Counted from the stretch's first letter, positions 20,593 through 29,673 are shown. The stretch is DNA of 64,000 bases from Komagataeibacter xylinus NBRC 15237 (GCF_001571345.1 NZ_BCTP01000003.1:105401-169400), one strand, 5' to 3'. A program made the numbers and translations. Notes: generated by a model not told the origin, from the sequence alone.

Positions 20593-21297
20593 ATGCGTAT
20601 CGATGCGGATGTTGTGGCTGAACTGAAGCAGGCGGGTGAAAACGCATCCGACGTGCTGCGTGTCGCCCTGGCGCGGCTGCGCGGCCGGATCGCGCTGGTA
20701 TCGTCCTTCGGGGCGGAATCTGCTGTCATGCTGGCCCTTGCGGCTGAAATTGATCCTGCCGTTCCGGTCCTGTTCCTTGAAACGGGGCAGCACTTCCCCG
20801 AGACACTGGCCTACCGCCACGAACTCGCCCGCGTGCTGGGCCTGCGTGATGTGCGCGACCTGCACCCCAACCCCGTACAGCTTGAAAAGCGCGACCCCAC
20901 GGCGGAACTCTGGGCCTTTGACCCCGATGCCTGCTGTGCCCTGCGCAAGGTCGAGCCGCTGGATGAGGCCATGATCCCGTTCGATGCGTGGATTACGGGG
21001 CGCAAGCGCACGCAAGCGGCCACACGGCAGGGCCTGCCCGTGATCGAGGATGCGCCGGGCGGCAAGATCAAGCTGAATCCCCTCATTGCCTGGACGCCGC
21101 GCGAACTCGATGCCGAGATGACGCGCCGCAACCTGCCGCGCCACCCGCTTACGCTGCGCGGTTATCCTTCCATCGGGTGCGCGCCATGCACGCGCCCCGT
21201 GGCCGAGGGCGCCGACCCGCGCGAGGGGCGCTGGGCAGGCAAGGCCAAGACCGAATGCGGCATACATATGCGCAAGCCGGCAAGGCAGGGCGCATGA
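20593..21297 (+). CDS. cysH: Assimilatory adenylyl-sulfate (APS) reductase, CysH family
   Basis: The 234-aa reductase makes sulfite from activated sulfate using thioredoxin. The PP-loop is SSFGAESAV (37-45), the catalytic cysteine is Cys222 in ECGIHM, and the four [4Fe-4S] ligands are all present: Cys114-Cys115 (DACCALRKV) and Cys196/Cys199 (GCAPC). The CC...CxxC motif marks APS reductases; PAPS reductases such as E. coli CysH lack it. Hence APS is the probable substrate although an APS kinase domain is encoded two genes downstream. It is the first gene of the sulfate assimilation operon, 78 bases before cysD, and is preceded by a candidate structured leader. Confidence 0.94.
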   Translation: MRIDADVVAELKQAGENASDVLRVALARLRGRIALVSSFGAESAVMLALAAEIDPAVPVLFLETGQHFPETLAYRHELARVLGLRDVRDLHPNPVQLEKRDPTAELWAFDPDACCALRKVEPLDEAMIPFDAWITGRKRTQAATRQGLPVIEDAPGGKIKLNPLIAWTPRELDAEMTRRNLPRHPLTLRGYPSIGCAPCTRPVAEGADPREGRWAGKAKTECGIHMRKPARQGA

Positions 21298-21375
21298 TTT
21301 CCTTTTCCGCCTCCCCCGCGCCGGGGCGCGCGGTTTCTCCCGTTTTCTTTCCTGTTACGGAAGGTCTGTAATTCC

Positions 21376-22170
21376 ATGGACGATCTCGACCAACTCGAGG
21401 CCCAGAGCATCTTCATTCTGCGTGAAGCCTATCGCAAGCTGAAGCCGCTGGCGATGCTGTGGTCGCTGGGCAAGGACTCAAACGTCATGCTCTGGCTGGC
21501 GCGCAAGGCCTTCCTCGGGCGCGTGCCGTTTCCGGTCATGCATGTCGATACCGGCAAGAAATTCCCGGAAATGTACAAATTCCGCGATGAATACACCAAG
21601 AAGTGGAACCTCGAGCTGCTGCTGGGCGATTGCCCGCCGGTCGAGGAAATCGATCCCACCCTGCCGCCCGCTGCCCGTTCCGCCGCGCGCAAGACGGCCG
21701 GGCTTGCCGCGATGATCGACAAATACAAGCTGGCAGGCGTGATCGCGGGCATCCGGCGCGATGAACAGGCCACCCGCGCCAAGGAACGCGTGTTCAGCCC
21801 GCGCGGCTCGGGCCATAAATGGGATGTGCGTAACCAGCCCCCCGAATTCTGGGATCAGTACGCCACCCCGCACGAGGCGGGCGTGCATGTGCGTGTTCAC
21901 CCCCTGCTGTCATGGCGCGAGATCGACATCTGGCGTTATATCGAGCGTGAGGGCATTCCGCTGGTCGACCTCTATTTTTCGAAAGAGGGCAAGCGCTACC
22001 GCTCGCTGGGCGACCAGGACATTACCAGCCCGATCGAGAGCAATGCCTCGACCGTGGCCGAGGTGATTGCCGAGCTCGAAACCTCGCGCACATCCGAGCG
22101 CGCGGGCCGTGCGATGGATCATGAATCCGAGGACGCCTTCGAGCGCCTGCGCGTGGCCGGCTATCTCTGA
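21376..22170 (+). CDS. cysD: Sulfate adenylyltransferase subunit 2 (ATP sulfurylase small subunit)
   Basis: The 264-aa catalytic subunit makes APS from ATP and sulfate in complex with the GTPase CysN. The PP-loop reads SLGKDSNVMLWLARKAF (30-46), with Leu in place of the common Gly at the second position. VMHVDTGKKFPEMYKFRD and GIRRDEQATRAKERVFSPR are typical. At 264 aa it is shorter than E. coli CysD (about 300), with loss spread at the termini. A 24-base gap separates it from cysNC. Identification is certain. Confidence 0.96.
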   Translation: MDDLDQLEAQSIFILREAYRKLKPLAMLWSLGKDSNVMLWLARKAFLGRVPFPVMHVDTGKKFPEMYKFRDEYTKKWNLELLLGDCPPVEEIDPTLPPAARSAARKTAGLAAMIDKYKLAGVIAGIRRDEQATRAKERVFSPRGSGHKWDVRNQPPEFWDQYATPHEAGVHVRVHPLLSWREIDIWRYIEREGIPLVDLYFSKEGKRYRSLGDQDITSPIESNASTVAEVIAELETSRTSERAGRAMDHESEDAFERLRVAGYL

Positions 22171-22194
22171 GCGGACAGGACGGAGTTACAGACA

Positions 22195-24081
22195 ATGAAT
22201 ACAATCCCGACCCCTGCCCCGCAGGATGCCGCCACCCCCATCGTGATCGTGGGCCATGTCGATCATGGCAAGTCCACGCTTATCGGTCGCCTGCTGTATG
22301 ATACCGACAGCCTGCCCGAAGGGCGCGTGGCGCAGATCATCGAGTCCAGCAAGAAGCGCGGGCTGACGGTTGAATGGAGCTTTTTGCTCGACAGCCTGCA
22401 GATCGAGCGCGACCAGGGCGTGACGGTTGATTCCACGCGCATTCCCTTCAGGCTGGGCAGCCGCCAGTTCGTGATCGTGGATGCGCCGGGCCACCGCCAG
22501 TTCCTGCGCAACATGATTACGGGCGCCGCCGATGCCGAGGCCGCCGTGCTGGTGGTTGACGCCAATGAGGGCGCGCAGGAGCAGACCCGCCGCCATGCCA
22601 TGCTGCTGCGCCTGATCGGCATCCGGCATGTGATCGTGTTCATGAACAAGGTCGATATCTTCAACTACGACCAGAAGAAGATCGAGGCCGCCGAGCGCGA
22701 CATCACCAAGCTGCTGCTCCAGCTTGAAATCGAGCCGACCGTGTTCGTGCCCGCATCCGCGCGTGAGGGCGACAACATGGCCTCGCGCTCGGACAAGATG
22801 CCATGGTACAAGGGCCCGACCCTGACCGAGGCGCTGGCCGCCGTCCCGGCCCCCTCGTCACGCGCCGACCTGCCGCTGCGCCTGCCGGTGCAGGATGTCT
22901 ACCGCTTTGACACCAAGCGCATCGTAGTGGGCCGCATCGAGCGCGGGCGCATCCGCGTGGGCGATGAGGTGGTGATTGGGGTGCATGGCGCAAAAGCGCG
23001 CATCGCCAGCATTGAAAGCTGGCACACCGCCCCGCAGGTTGCCGCCGTTGCTGGCCAGTCCGTGGCCGTAACGCTTGAGCCGGACGTGATCCCCGACCGG
23101 GGCGATTTCCTGTTCCCTGCCGATCACGCGCCGCAGCGGGCAGCGCGTATCCGCACGCGCCTGTTCTGGCTGCGCCAGGAGCCGCTGCGCGTGGGCGAGA
23201 GCTTCAAGCTGCGCCTGGCCACGGCCGAGCATCAGGTCACCGTAGCCGCCATTGATTCGGTCGTGCGGCTTGAAGACCTGACCGAGCACCCCGCCGAGGA
23301 AGTGCCGCCCGAAGGCTTTGCCGAGATTACGCTGGCCGTGTCAGAAACCATGCTGTTCGACCCGTTCGTGCCCGGCACGGCTGACGGGCGTGGCGTGCTG
23401 GTGGACCGCAACCAGCAGATCGTGGGCGGCGCGCCGCTGATCGGGGTGGCCGAGAGCGTTGCAGGCCGCAATGCCATCCACCCCACCGGCAGCGCCGTAT
23501 CGCTGTGGGACCGCGCGCAGGCCAAGGGGCATCGTGGTGGTGTGTTCTGGATGACCGGCCTGCCGGGTGCGGGCAAGAGCACGCTGGCGCGCGAGGCGGA
23601 AAACCGCCTGTTTGCCCGTGGCATCGACGTCTCGGTGCTTGATGGTGATACGCTGCGGGCCGGGCTGTGCGCGGACCTTGGCTTCTCGGAAGCCGACCGG
23701 CGCGAGAACGTGCGCCGTGCCGCTGCCGTCGCCCGCATCCTGGCCGAGAGCGGGCAGGTGGTGATCGTGGCCCTGATCTCGCCCACCGTGGCGGATCGTG
23801 AACTGGCGCGGCAGATCGTGGGCGAAGGTTTCCATGAAATCTTCATCGACACGCCGCAGGCCACCTGCGAGCAGCGCGACCCCAAGGGGCTGTATGCTGC
23901 CGCCCGCGCGGGCAAGATCGAGGGCTTTACCGGCGTGGATGCGCCTTACGAAGCCCCGGCGAAGCCCGACCTGCGGGTCGGTACCACCGATGCAACGCGT
24001 GATGAGACAGCCGCCCGGCTTGCGACTTACATCACGGATGCCATCCGTCTCGATGCTGCATCACGGCGCCAGACATCCTGA
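22195..24081 (+). CDS. cysNC: Bifunctional sulfate adenylyltransferase subunit 1 / adenylylsulfate kinase
   Basis: The 628-aa fusion has an N-terminal EF-Tu-like GTPase (CysN) and a C-terminal APS kinase (CysC). The GTPase motifs are GHVDHGKST (20-28), DAPGHRQF and NKVD; beta-barrel domains follow to about residue 440. The kinase begins near 445 with Walker A GLPGAGKS (455-462), then LDGDTLR and [12 protein letters not shown], all intact, so PAPS synthesis is likely functional. The fusion is NodQ-like in layout. The GTPase drives APS formation with CysD; the kinase makes PAPS, which would serve sulfation or be a side branch because the local CysH is of APS type. Two strong hairpins follow the stop codon. 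Confidence 0.96.
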   Translation: MNTIPTPAPQDAATPIVIVGHVDHGKSTLIGRLLYDTDSLPEGRVAQIIESSKKRGLTVEWSFLLDSLQIERDQGVTVDSTRIPFRLGSRQFVIVDAPGHRQFLRNMITGAADAEAAVLVVDANEGAQEQTRRHAMLLRLIGIRHVIVFMNKVDIFNYDQKKIEAAERDITKLLLQLEIEPTVFVPASAREGDNMASRSDKMPWYKGPTLTEALAAVPAPSSRADLPLRLPVQDVYRFDTKRIVVGRIERGRIRVGDEVVIGVHGAKARIASIESWHTAPQVAAVAGQSVAVTLEPDVIPDRGDFLFPADHAPQRAARIRTRLFWLRQEPLRVGESFKLRLATAEHQVTVAAIDSVVRLEDLTEHPAEEVPPEGFAEITLAVSETMLFDPFVPGTADGRGVLVDRNQQIVGGAPLIGVAESVAGRNAIHPTGSAVSLWDRAQAKGHRGGVFWMTGLPGAGKSTLAREAENRLFARGIDVSVLDGDTLRAGLCADLGFSEADRRENVRRAAAVARILAESGQVVIVALISPTVADRELARQIVGEGFHEIFIDTPQATCEQRDPKGLYAAARAGKIEGFTGVDAPYEAPAKPDLRVGTTDATRDETAARLATYITDAIRLDAASRRQTS

Positions 24082-24090
24082 ATGCTGCAA

Positions 24091-24175
24091 CCGGCATGCC
24101 CTGTTGCAGGCATGCCGGTATTGCAGTACCGGAGTGAAAAAAATGGGTGCGCGGGCCTGGCCCGCGCACCCATTT
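24091..24175. terminator. Two strong hairpins between cysNC and the DUF2849 gene
   Basis: Hairpin 1 pairs CCGGCATGCC (24091-24100) with GGCATGCCGG (24109-24118). Hairpin 2 pairs 16 bases, 24141-24156 with 24160-24175, around a 3-base loop. A run of seven A precedes hairpin 2, so it is a textbook terminator on the minus strand but only a weak one on the plus strand. It could act as a partial terminator or mRNA-stabilising structure inside the operon. Confidence 0.6.
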
Positions 24176-24255
24176 ACAGCAGTTTAAGGCAGTTACATGC
24201 CCGTTGCCTGAAAGGGATCGGTTCAGAAGTGGATGTCAGGAACAACCGCCGGGAC

Positions 24256-24558
24256 ATGACCGGCGCCAGCGTCATTACCGCCAACCGGCTGCTTGATGGC
24301 CGTATCGTGTGGCTTGCCCCGCAGGGCTGGTCGGAGGCGATCGGCCAGGCCCGCGTGTTTGACAATGCAGCGGTGGAAGACGCCATAAAGCAGGCGAAGG
24401 CCGCGGCAGATGCCAACACCGTGGTGGGCATCTATGGCGTGCAGCTTGACCCTGATGCCACGCAGATCACCCCCCTGACCGTGCGCGAGCGCATCCGTGC
24501 CTTCGGGCCGACGGTGCACCCCGATTTCGCCCCCGTGGAGACGCCCCATGTCCACTGA
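24256..24558 (+). CDS. DUF2849 domain-containing protein
   Basis: The roughly 100-aa product begins TGASVITANRLLDGRIVWL and ends in a His-containing tail, matching the small DUF2849 proteins found next to sulfite reductase genes in alphaproteobacteria. Its biochemical role is unknown; a link to sulfite reductase assembly or siroheme handling is inferred from context. An upstream GTG at 24229, preceded by AAGGGA, would add nine residues and is a real alternative start. The gene overlaps the start of the sulfite reductase by 11 bases, so translation is coupled. Confidence 0.8.
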   Translation: MTGASVITANRLLDGRIVWLAPQGWSEAIGQARVFDNAAVEDAIKQAKAAADANTVVGIYGVQLDPDATQITPLTVRERIRAFGPTVHPDFAPVETPHVH

Positions 24559-26236
24559 CACCGCAACCCTGCCGGTTGGCCGGTACGCCTATGATGAGGT
24601 GGATCGCACCTTCCTGTCGCAGCGCGTGGCCCAGTTTCGCGAGCAGGTGGGCCGCCGCGTGGCGGGCGAACTGACCGAGGACGAATTCAAGCCCCTGCGC
24701 CTGATGAACGGCCTGTACCTGCAACTGCATGCCTACATGCTGCGCGTGGCCGTGCCTTATGGCATGATGGGTTCGGACCAGATGCGCGAACTCGCCCATA
24801 TCGCCCGCACCTATGACCGCGATTACGGTCACTTCACCACGCGCCAGAACATCCAGTTCAACTGGATCCGGCTGGAAGATACGCCCGACATCCTCGAGCG
24901 GCTGGCGGGCGTGAACATGCATGCCATCCAGACCAGCGGCAACTGCATCCGCAACGTGACGTGTGACGAGTTTGCCGGTGCCGCAGCCGATGAACTGCTT
25001 GACCCGCGCATCCACGCCGAGATTTTGCGCCAGTGGTCAACGCTGCACCCGGAATTCTCCTTCCTGCCGCGCAAGTTCAAGATCGCCATCAGTGGCAGTC
25101 CGCATGACCGCGTAGCCGCGCGTTTTCATGATATCGGGCTGGTTGCCCATCCCGGCCCGGACGGGCGGGCAGTGTTCGATGTGTTCGTAGGCGGCGGGCT
25201 TGGCCGCACGCCCATCATTGGCGTTAAACTGCGCGACAACCTGCCCGAGGAAGACCTGCTGGCCTACCTTGAGGCCGTGGTGCGCGTGTACAACGCCTAT
25301 GGGCGGCGCGACAACATGTACAAGGCGCGGATCAAGATCCTTGTGCAGGCGCTGGGCGTGGACCAGTTCCGTGAAAAGGTCGATGCCGAATTCGCCCAGA
25401 TGAACCGCGCGGATTACCGGCTGGACCCCGCCATTGTGGAAGGCATTCGCGCCCGCTTCGGCATCCCTGCTCTGGATGCGCCTGCCAATGCGGCAGACAG
25501 GCTCGATTCCGACCGCAAGGCCGATGCCCGCTTTGATCGCTGGGTGCGCACCAACACCCATGCGCACCGGCATGAAGGCTTCATCAGCGCAGTTGTCTCC
25601 ATCAAGCCTGATGGCGGCATTCCCGGCGACGTAACCGCCGACCAGATGGACCTGATCGCGGCGCTGGCCGATGATTTTTCGTTTGGCGAGATCCGCGTGA
25701 CCCACATGCAGAATGTGGTGCTTGGCCATGTGCGCAAGGACCAACTGCGCGACCTGTGGCTCAGGCTCGAGGGTGCCGGGCTGGGCACGCCCAATATCGG
25801 TCTGGTTGGTGATATCATCGCCTGCCCCGGCCTGGACTACTGCGCACTGGCCAATGCGCGCTCCATCCCCATTGCCCAGAAGCTGAGCGCACGCTTCGCC
25901 AACCCCGAACTGCAGGAAAACATCGGCACCCTGCGCATCAACATCTCGGGCTGCATCAATGCTTGTGGCCATCACCATGCAGGCCATATCGGCATTCTGG
26001 GCGTGGACAAGCGCGGCGAGGAGTTCTTCCAGCTTACCCTGGGCGGCTCGGCGGAAAATGACGTGGCCATTGGCCAGATCATCGGTCCGGCCCTGCCGGA
26101 GGATGAAACGGTCGACGCCATAGCCCGGTTGATCGACACCTACCTTGTGCTTCGCAACGAAGGCGAGGCGTTTATCGATACCTACCGGCGCCTTGGCGCC
26201 GCCAGCTTCAAGGATGCCGTCTATGCCCCTGCTTGA
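24548..26236 (+). CDS. cysI: Nitrite/sulfite reductase hemoprotein (assimilatory sulfite reductase)
   Basis: The 562-aa enzyme reduces sulfite to sulfide with siroheme and a [4Fe-4S] cluster. The cluster/siroheme cysteines are in the family pattern C-x5-C (CPGLDYC) and C-x3-C (CINAC, in SGCINACGHHHAGHIG). Two repeated ferredoxin-like and SNIRR-type domains are visible, with TRQNIQFNWI and GNCIRNVTCDE in the first half. The operon with APS reductase and ATP sulfurylase supports sulfite rather than nitrite. No flavoprotein partner (CysJ) is present here, so ferredoxin or another reductase probably donates electrons. It overlaps both neighbours. Confidence 0.93.
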   Translation: MSTDTATLPVGRYAYDEVDRTFLSQRVAQFREQVGRRVAGELTEDEFKPLRLMNGLYLQLHAYMLRVAVPYGMMGSDQMRELAHIARTYDRDYGHFTTRQNIQFNWIRLEDTPDILERLAGVNMHAIQTSGNCIRNVTCDEFAGAAADELLDPRIHAEILRQWSTLHPEFSFLPRKFKIAISGSPHDRVAARFHDIGLVAHPGPDGRAVFDVFVGGGLGRTPIIGVKLRDNLPEEDLLAYLEAVVRVYNAYGRRDNMYKARIKILVQALGVDQFREKVDAEFAQMNRADYRLDPAIVEGIRARFGIPALDAPANAADRLDSDRKADARFDRWVRTNTHAHRHEGFISAVVSIKPDGGIPGDVTADQMDLIAALADDFSFGEIRVTHMQNVVLGHVRKDQLRDLWLRLEGAGLGTPNIGLVGDIIACPGLDYCALANARSIPIAQKLSARFANPELQENIGTLRINISGCINACGHHHAGHIGILGVDKRGEEFFQLTLGGSAENDVAIGQIIGPALPEDETVDAIARLIDTYLVLRNEGEAFIDTYRRLGAASFKDAVYAPA

Positions 26237-26714
26237 AAATGGTCATGTGACCGAAGACCGCTGGGCGCAGGCCATCGCAGGCGAAGCCCTGCCTGCTGGT
26301 GCCGTGATCGTGCCGCTTGACCGGCTGGAGGAAGGGCTGGCCCGCCCGAAGGATGCGCTGCTTGGCGTTGCCATCGGGCCGGATGTGGACGTGGCCGTGC
26401 TGCGCCCTGCCCTGCCCCGGCTGGCGCTGGTGGCAGTGAACTTCCCCACGTTTCGCGATGGGCGGGCATTTACGCAGGCGCGCGCGCTGCGCGAGCATCT
26501 GTCCTTTACCGGCGAGATCCGGGCCACCGGCACGCCGCTGCCCGACCAGTATGAGTTCCTGCTCCGCTGTGGCGTGACCAGCGTGCAGACCGACCGGGCG
26601 GAAGACGTGGCGGTATGGCAGCAGGCGCATGACATCATTTCCATCGCCTACCAGCCTTCCGTGCTGCATGAGCGCGCGCAGGGTCTGGGTCTGCGCCGTT
26701 TTCTGGGCAAATAA
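26223..26714 (+). CDS. DUF934 domain-containing protein
   Basis: The 163-aa product belongs to the DUF934 family, which is almost always encoded directly after CysI-type sulfite reductases. The motif-like stretch PLDRLEEGL is followed by GVAIGPDVDVAVL, LALVAVNFPTFRDGRAFTQARALRE and GEIRATGTPLPDQYEFLLRCGV, which are typical. Function is not known; an oxidoreductase accessory role has been proposed from context only. Its ATG lies 14 bases inside the cysI end, indicating coupling. Its stop codon TAA abuts the MITE-like element, and could form part of the element's target site. Confidence 0.85.
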   Translation: MPLLENGHVTEDRWAQAIAGEALPAGAVIVPLDRLEEGLARPKDALLGVAIGPDVDVAVLRPALPRLALVAVNFPTFRDGRAFTQARALREHLSFTGEIRATGTPLPDQYEFLLRCGVTSVQTDRAEDVAVWQQAHDIISIAYQPSVLHERAQGLGLRRFLGK

Positions 26715-26874
26715 GAGACTGTTTGAAAACAGATCGTTGATAAAAAATAAGAAAAGTTTTTAGGTGTCGCCTTTTTGAAAAAAGGCGACGTCTTTCGAAG
26801 CTTTTTGAAAAAAGCTTCACCAAAAACTTATATAATTTAAGGGTTTTAGCGGGGCTATCTTTTTAAATAGTCTT
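26715..26874. mobile_element. MITE-like palindromic element, full copy C
   Basis: The 160-bp AT-rich unit is bounded by imperfect inverted ends: GAGACTGTTTGAAA on the left and, reversed, AAGACTATTTAAAA on the right (11 of 14 match), each flanked by TAA. Inside, AAGTTTTT and GGTG (26754-26766) pair with CACC and AAAAACTT (26818-26829), enclosing two hairpins, GTCGCC/GGCGAC (26766-26789) and GAAGCTTTTT/AAAAAGCTTC (26797-26818). It has no coding capacity. The ends and TAA flanks recall IS5-family (IS1031-like) elements; this relation is inference. It sits between the sulfate operon and pgmG, both of whose stops face it. Confidence 0.5.
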
Positions 26875-26899
26875 TAAGCAATTCGCCTGGCAGCGTTGA

Positions 26900-28309
26900 T
26901 TAATGTAGCCCGGGCGTGCCGGAAAAGTCGGGCGCGCGAAGGCCGGATGCTTCCAGTTGCGCCGTGATCGCGGCCTTCAGCCGTTCCAGCCCGGCAGCAC
27001 TCGTGCCTTCCGCCCGGGCGACAAGAACCGCCTGGGTGTTGGAGGCGCGGAGCAGCCACCAGCCATCCGGCGTGGTGACGCGTACGCCATCAATGGTGGA
27101 GACACATGCCCCACTGCGTTCAAGCCGGGCGGCGACTTCGACAATCACCGTGAATTTGCGGGTATCGGCGCAGGCAAAACGCAGTTCAGGCGTGGAAACG
27201 GCAGTGGGCAGGCTCAGCCGCACATCTGAAAGCGGCCCCCTGAGGCGCGAGACAATGCCCAGCAGGCGCAGTGCTGCGTATAGCCCGTCATCAAATCCGT
27301 ACCAGCGATCGGCAAAAAAGAAATGACCTGACATTTCGCCTGCCAGCGGCGCGCCGGTCTCGGCCATTTTCATCTTGATGGGGGAATGTCCGCTCTTCCA
27401 CATCAGTGGCGTGCCGCCAGCGCGATCGATCTCGTCAAACAGCACCTGGCTTGCCTTGACATCGGCAATGACCGTGGCTCCCGCATGGTCGCGCAGGATG
27501 TCACGCGCCAGCACAACCAGAAGCTGGTCCGCCCACAGCACGGTGCCGGTATTGTCCACCAGGCCAAGGCGGTCGGCATCGCCATCAAAGGCCAGGCCCA
27601 GATCAGCCCCCTCTTCCCTCACGGCAGCAATAAGCTGCTCAAGGTTGGCCAGAACGGTCGGGTCAGGGTGATGGGCGGGAAACGTGCCGTCAATTTCAGC
27701 GTTGAGAATGCGGTGCCGGCCCGGCAGTTTTTTCACCAGTAGCGACAGGATTTCGCCTGCGGCGCCATTGCCGCTGTCCCACACCACATTGAGGGGGCGG
27801 TCCGTGCCGTCCCAGTCGCGCAGCAGGCGCTCTACATAGGCAGGGATCACGTTCACGTCGCGCATTGTGCCGGTAGCCTCGGCCACGACATCGCCGTTTG
27901 CGGCCAGTTGCCCGAGTTCGCGAATCTGCTCGCCAAAAAATGGCCTGTTGCCGAGCACCATCTTGAAGCCGTTATGGTCGGGCGGGTTATGGCTGCCTGT
28001 TACCATAATCGCGCCGTCGGCCCCCAGCGTGGTCGCGGCAAAATAGAGCATCGGCGTGGGGCCACGCCCGATGCGCAGTACAGTCATGCCAGATGCCAAG
28101 GCCCCCGCCCCGAGCGCATGCTCGAGAGCGGGGGATGACAGGCGTCCGTCATAACCGATAACGACGGTCGAGCCGCCAGCCCGTGCCACCATGGAGCCGA
28201 AGGTGCGGCCGATGGCATAGGCGTCGTCCTGCGTCAGGCTTTCGCCCACAACCCCGCGGATGTCGTATTCCCGCAGGCTTGTGGGGTCGAAATGGTGCCT
28301 GAAGCTCAT
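26900..28309 (-). CDS. pgmG: Phosphomannomutase/phosphoglucomutase
   Basis: The 469-aa alpha-D-phosphohexomutase interconverts glucose-6-P and glucose-1-P (and the mannose forms). The phosphoserine loop is VTGSHNPPDHNGFK, with Ser106 as catalytic residue; the metal loop is FDGDADR and the sugar-binding loop EMSGHFFF; the C-terminal phosphate-binding domain ends with RASNTQAVLVARAE. It matches AlgC/PgmG bifunctional mutases rather than Pgm or GlmM. Its start overlaps the galU stop by four bases, so the pair is coupled; together they turn glucose-6-P into UDP-glucose for cellulose, exopolysaccharide and cell-envelope sugars. Confidence 0.94.
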   Translation of the reverse strand: MSFRHHFDPTSLREYDIRGVVGESLTQDDAYAIGRTFGSMVARAGGSTVVIGYDGRLSSPALEHALGAGALASGMTVLRIGRGPTPMLYFAATTLGADGAIMVTGSHNPPDHNGFKMVLGNRPFFGEQIRELGQLAANGDVVAEATGTMRDVNVIPAYVERLLRDWDGTDRPLNVVWDSGNGAAGEILSLLVKKLPGRHRILNAEIDGTFPAHHPDPTVLANLEQLIAAVREEGADLGLAFDGDADRLGLVDNTGTVLWADQLLVVLARDILRDHAGATVIADVKASQVLFDEIDRAGGTPLMWKSGHSPIKMKMAETGAPLAGEMSGHFFFADRWYGFDDGLYAALRLLGIVSRLRGPLSDVRLSLPTAVSTPELRFACADTRKFTVIVEVAARLERSGACVSTIDGVRVTTPDGWWLLRASNTQAVLVARAEGTSAAGLERLKAAITAQLEASGLRAPDFSGTPGLH

Positions 28310-29175
28310 TTATACTTTTTGAGGAATTCCCGCACGTCGCCCGCCAGGTCCTCGCGTGCGAGGGCGAAGGCGATCTGCGCCTCAAGGAAGCCGGGCTTGC
28401 TGCCGCAATCGAAGCGCTTGCCTTCGTAGCGGTAACCGTGGAACGGCACGTGGCCAATGGTCTTGGCCATGGCGTCGGTCAGCTGCACTTCGCCGCCGGC
28501 ACCCTTTTCGAGCTTGGCAAGGTGCTTGAGCACGTCCGCCGTCAGCACGTAGCGACCAATGACCGACAGGGTCGAGGGCGCATCCTTGGGGTCGGGCTTT
28601 TCAACCAGGCCCTTGACTTCAACCGTCTTGCCATCATCCGCGCCGACGTCGAGGATGCCGTAGCTGCCGGTCTGCTCGCGCGGCACTTCGGTCACGGCCA
28701 GCACGTTGCCGCCGGTCTTGTTGTAGACTTCAACCAACTGGCCGATGCAGGACTTTTCGCTCTGCACCACGTCATCGGGCAGCAGGATGGCGAACGGGTC
28801 GTTGCCAATGAACTCACGGGCACACCAGATGGCATGGCCAAGGCCGAGCGGCTCCTGCTGGCGCACGGACAGCATGGACCCCGGCGTCACGCGCGTGGCT
28901 TCAAGCGCCTTCAGCGCGGAAGTCTTCTTGCGGGCCTTCAGCGTGTCTTCAAGTTCATAGGAAATATCGAAATAGTCGATCAGGGAATCCTTGCCCCGGC
29001 TGGACACGAGGCAGAATTCCTCGATCCCGGCTTCACGCGCTTCGTCGATGGCATACTGGATCAGCGGGCGATCGACGACGGTGAGCATTTCCTTGGGCAC
29101 GCACTTGGTTGCGGGCAGGAAACGGGTGCCAAGGCCGGCCACCGGCAATACGGCTTTTTTAAGGGGCTTAATCAC
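28306..29175 (-). CDS. galU: UTP--glucose-1-phosphate uridylyltransferase
   Basis: The 289-aa enzyme makes UDP-glucose from glucose-1-P and UTP. The nucleotidyltransferase signature VAGLGTRFLPATKCVPKEML is at residues 13-32, with IQYAIDEAREAGI, LPDDVV and VEKPDP following, and EVQLTDAM near residue 236. The start codon is GTG (ATTAAG follows), preceded by GAGGT about nine bases upstream. The next gene, pgmG, overlaps by ATGA. In cellulose-making acetic acid bacteria this activity (historically celA) is needed for cellulose synthesis; the bcs genes themselves are not in the window. Confidence 0.97.
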   Translation of the reverse strand: MIKPLKKAVLPVAGLGTRFLPATKCVPKEMLTVVDRPLIQYAIDEAREAGIEEFCLVSSRGKDSLIDYFDISYELEDTLKARKKTSALKALEATRVTPGSMLSVRQQEPLGLGHAIWCAREFIGNDPFAILLPDDVVQSEKSCIGQLVEVYNKTGGNVLAVTEVPREQTGSYGILDVGADDGKTVEVKGLVEKPDPKDAPSTLSVIGRYVLTADVLKHLAKLEKGAGGEVQLTDAMAKTIGHVPFHGYRYEGKRFDCGSKPGFLEAQIAFALAREDLAGDVREFLKKYK

Positions 29176-29587
29176 TAATATTTACCTCAAGATGCATAGC
29201 AGAAACAGGCAATCCCGGCTGACCACCCATTTTATAATGATGACAGGGATCAGGGTGTTGCCAGATGAGTAAGGATATAGCGTGCTTCATCAGGACCAAA
29301 CATGATTTAAATCACTATGGCCACGCCTCATCGCCAATGATGGCGTAATCGACATCATTTGTAACATGCTGGCCAGTCCGGGTTGCTGCTCTGCGGGGTG
29401 TGTCATCCTGCGGTAGAGTGAAGCATTCAATGAGGAATAATCATGACTTTTTTATGACATGATCCCGAACGCCCTTCCCGTCAGGGAGTTGCAGGGAACA
29501 GGCAATTTAAATTCCGCACATGCGGAGACACACCTGCCCCGGAGGGGTGATGTGTCTGTTTTGCATCAATTTTCAGGAGAAAATCAG
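29176..29587. other. AT-rich intergenic region between galU and tRNA-Leu
   Basis: No open frame here looks like a gene. It must hold the galU promoter at its left end; a TATAAA-like sequence on the minus strand near 29233 is a weak candidate. At the right end, the palindrome CCGCACATGCGG (29516-29527) and the interrupted stem AGACACAC/GTGTCT enclosing CCCC/GGGG (29525-29556) lie downstream of the tRNA and probably end its transcript. The middle, about 29260-29480, shows nothing I can support. Confidence 0.5.
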
Positions 29588-29673
29588 TGGTGCGGCCAAG
29601 AAGACTCGAACTTCCACGGGGTTGCCCCCACAAGCACCTCAAGCTTGCGCGTCTACCATTCCGCCATGGCCGC
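29588..29673 (-). tRNA. tRNA-Leu (anticodon GAG)
   Basis: The minus strand folds as a class II tRNA of 86 bases. The acceptor stem GCGGCCA pairs with TGGCCGC, followed by discriminator A and an encoded CCA. The anticodon stem CAAGC/GCTTG encloses the loop TTGAGGT, giving anticodon GAG, which reads CUC and CUU. A long variable arm (GTGGGGGCAACCCCGT) follows, and the T loop is TTCGAGT. It lies alone, divergent from lipB by about 60 bases. tRNA genes are common integration sites, but no integrase or repeated 3' end was seen here. Confidence 0.96.

Noticed and set aside
29588..29673. tRNA-Leu as a possible integration site for a mobile island
   Set aside because: No integrase, no duplicated tRNA 3' end and no composition break were seen on either side.
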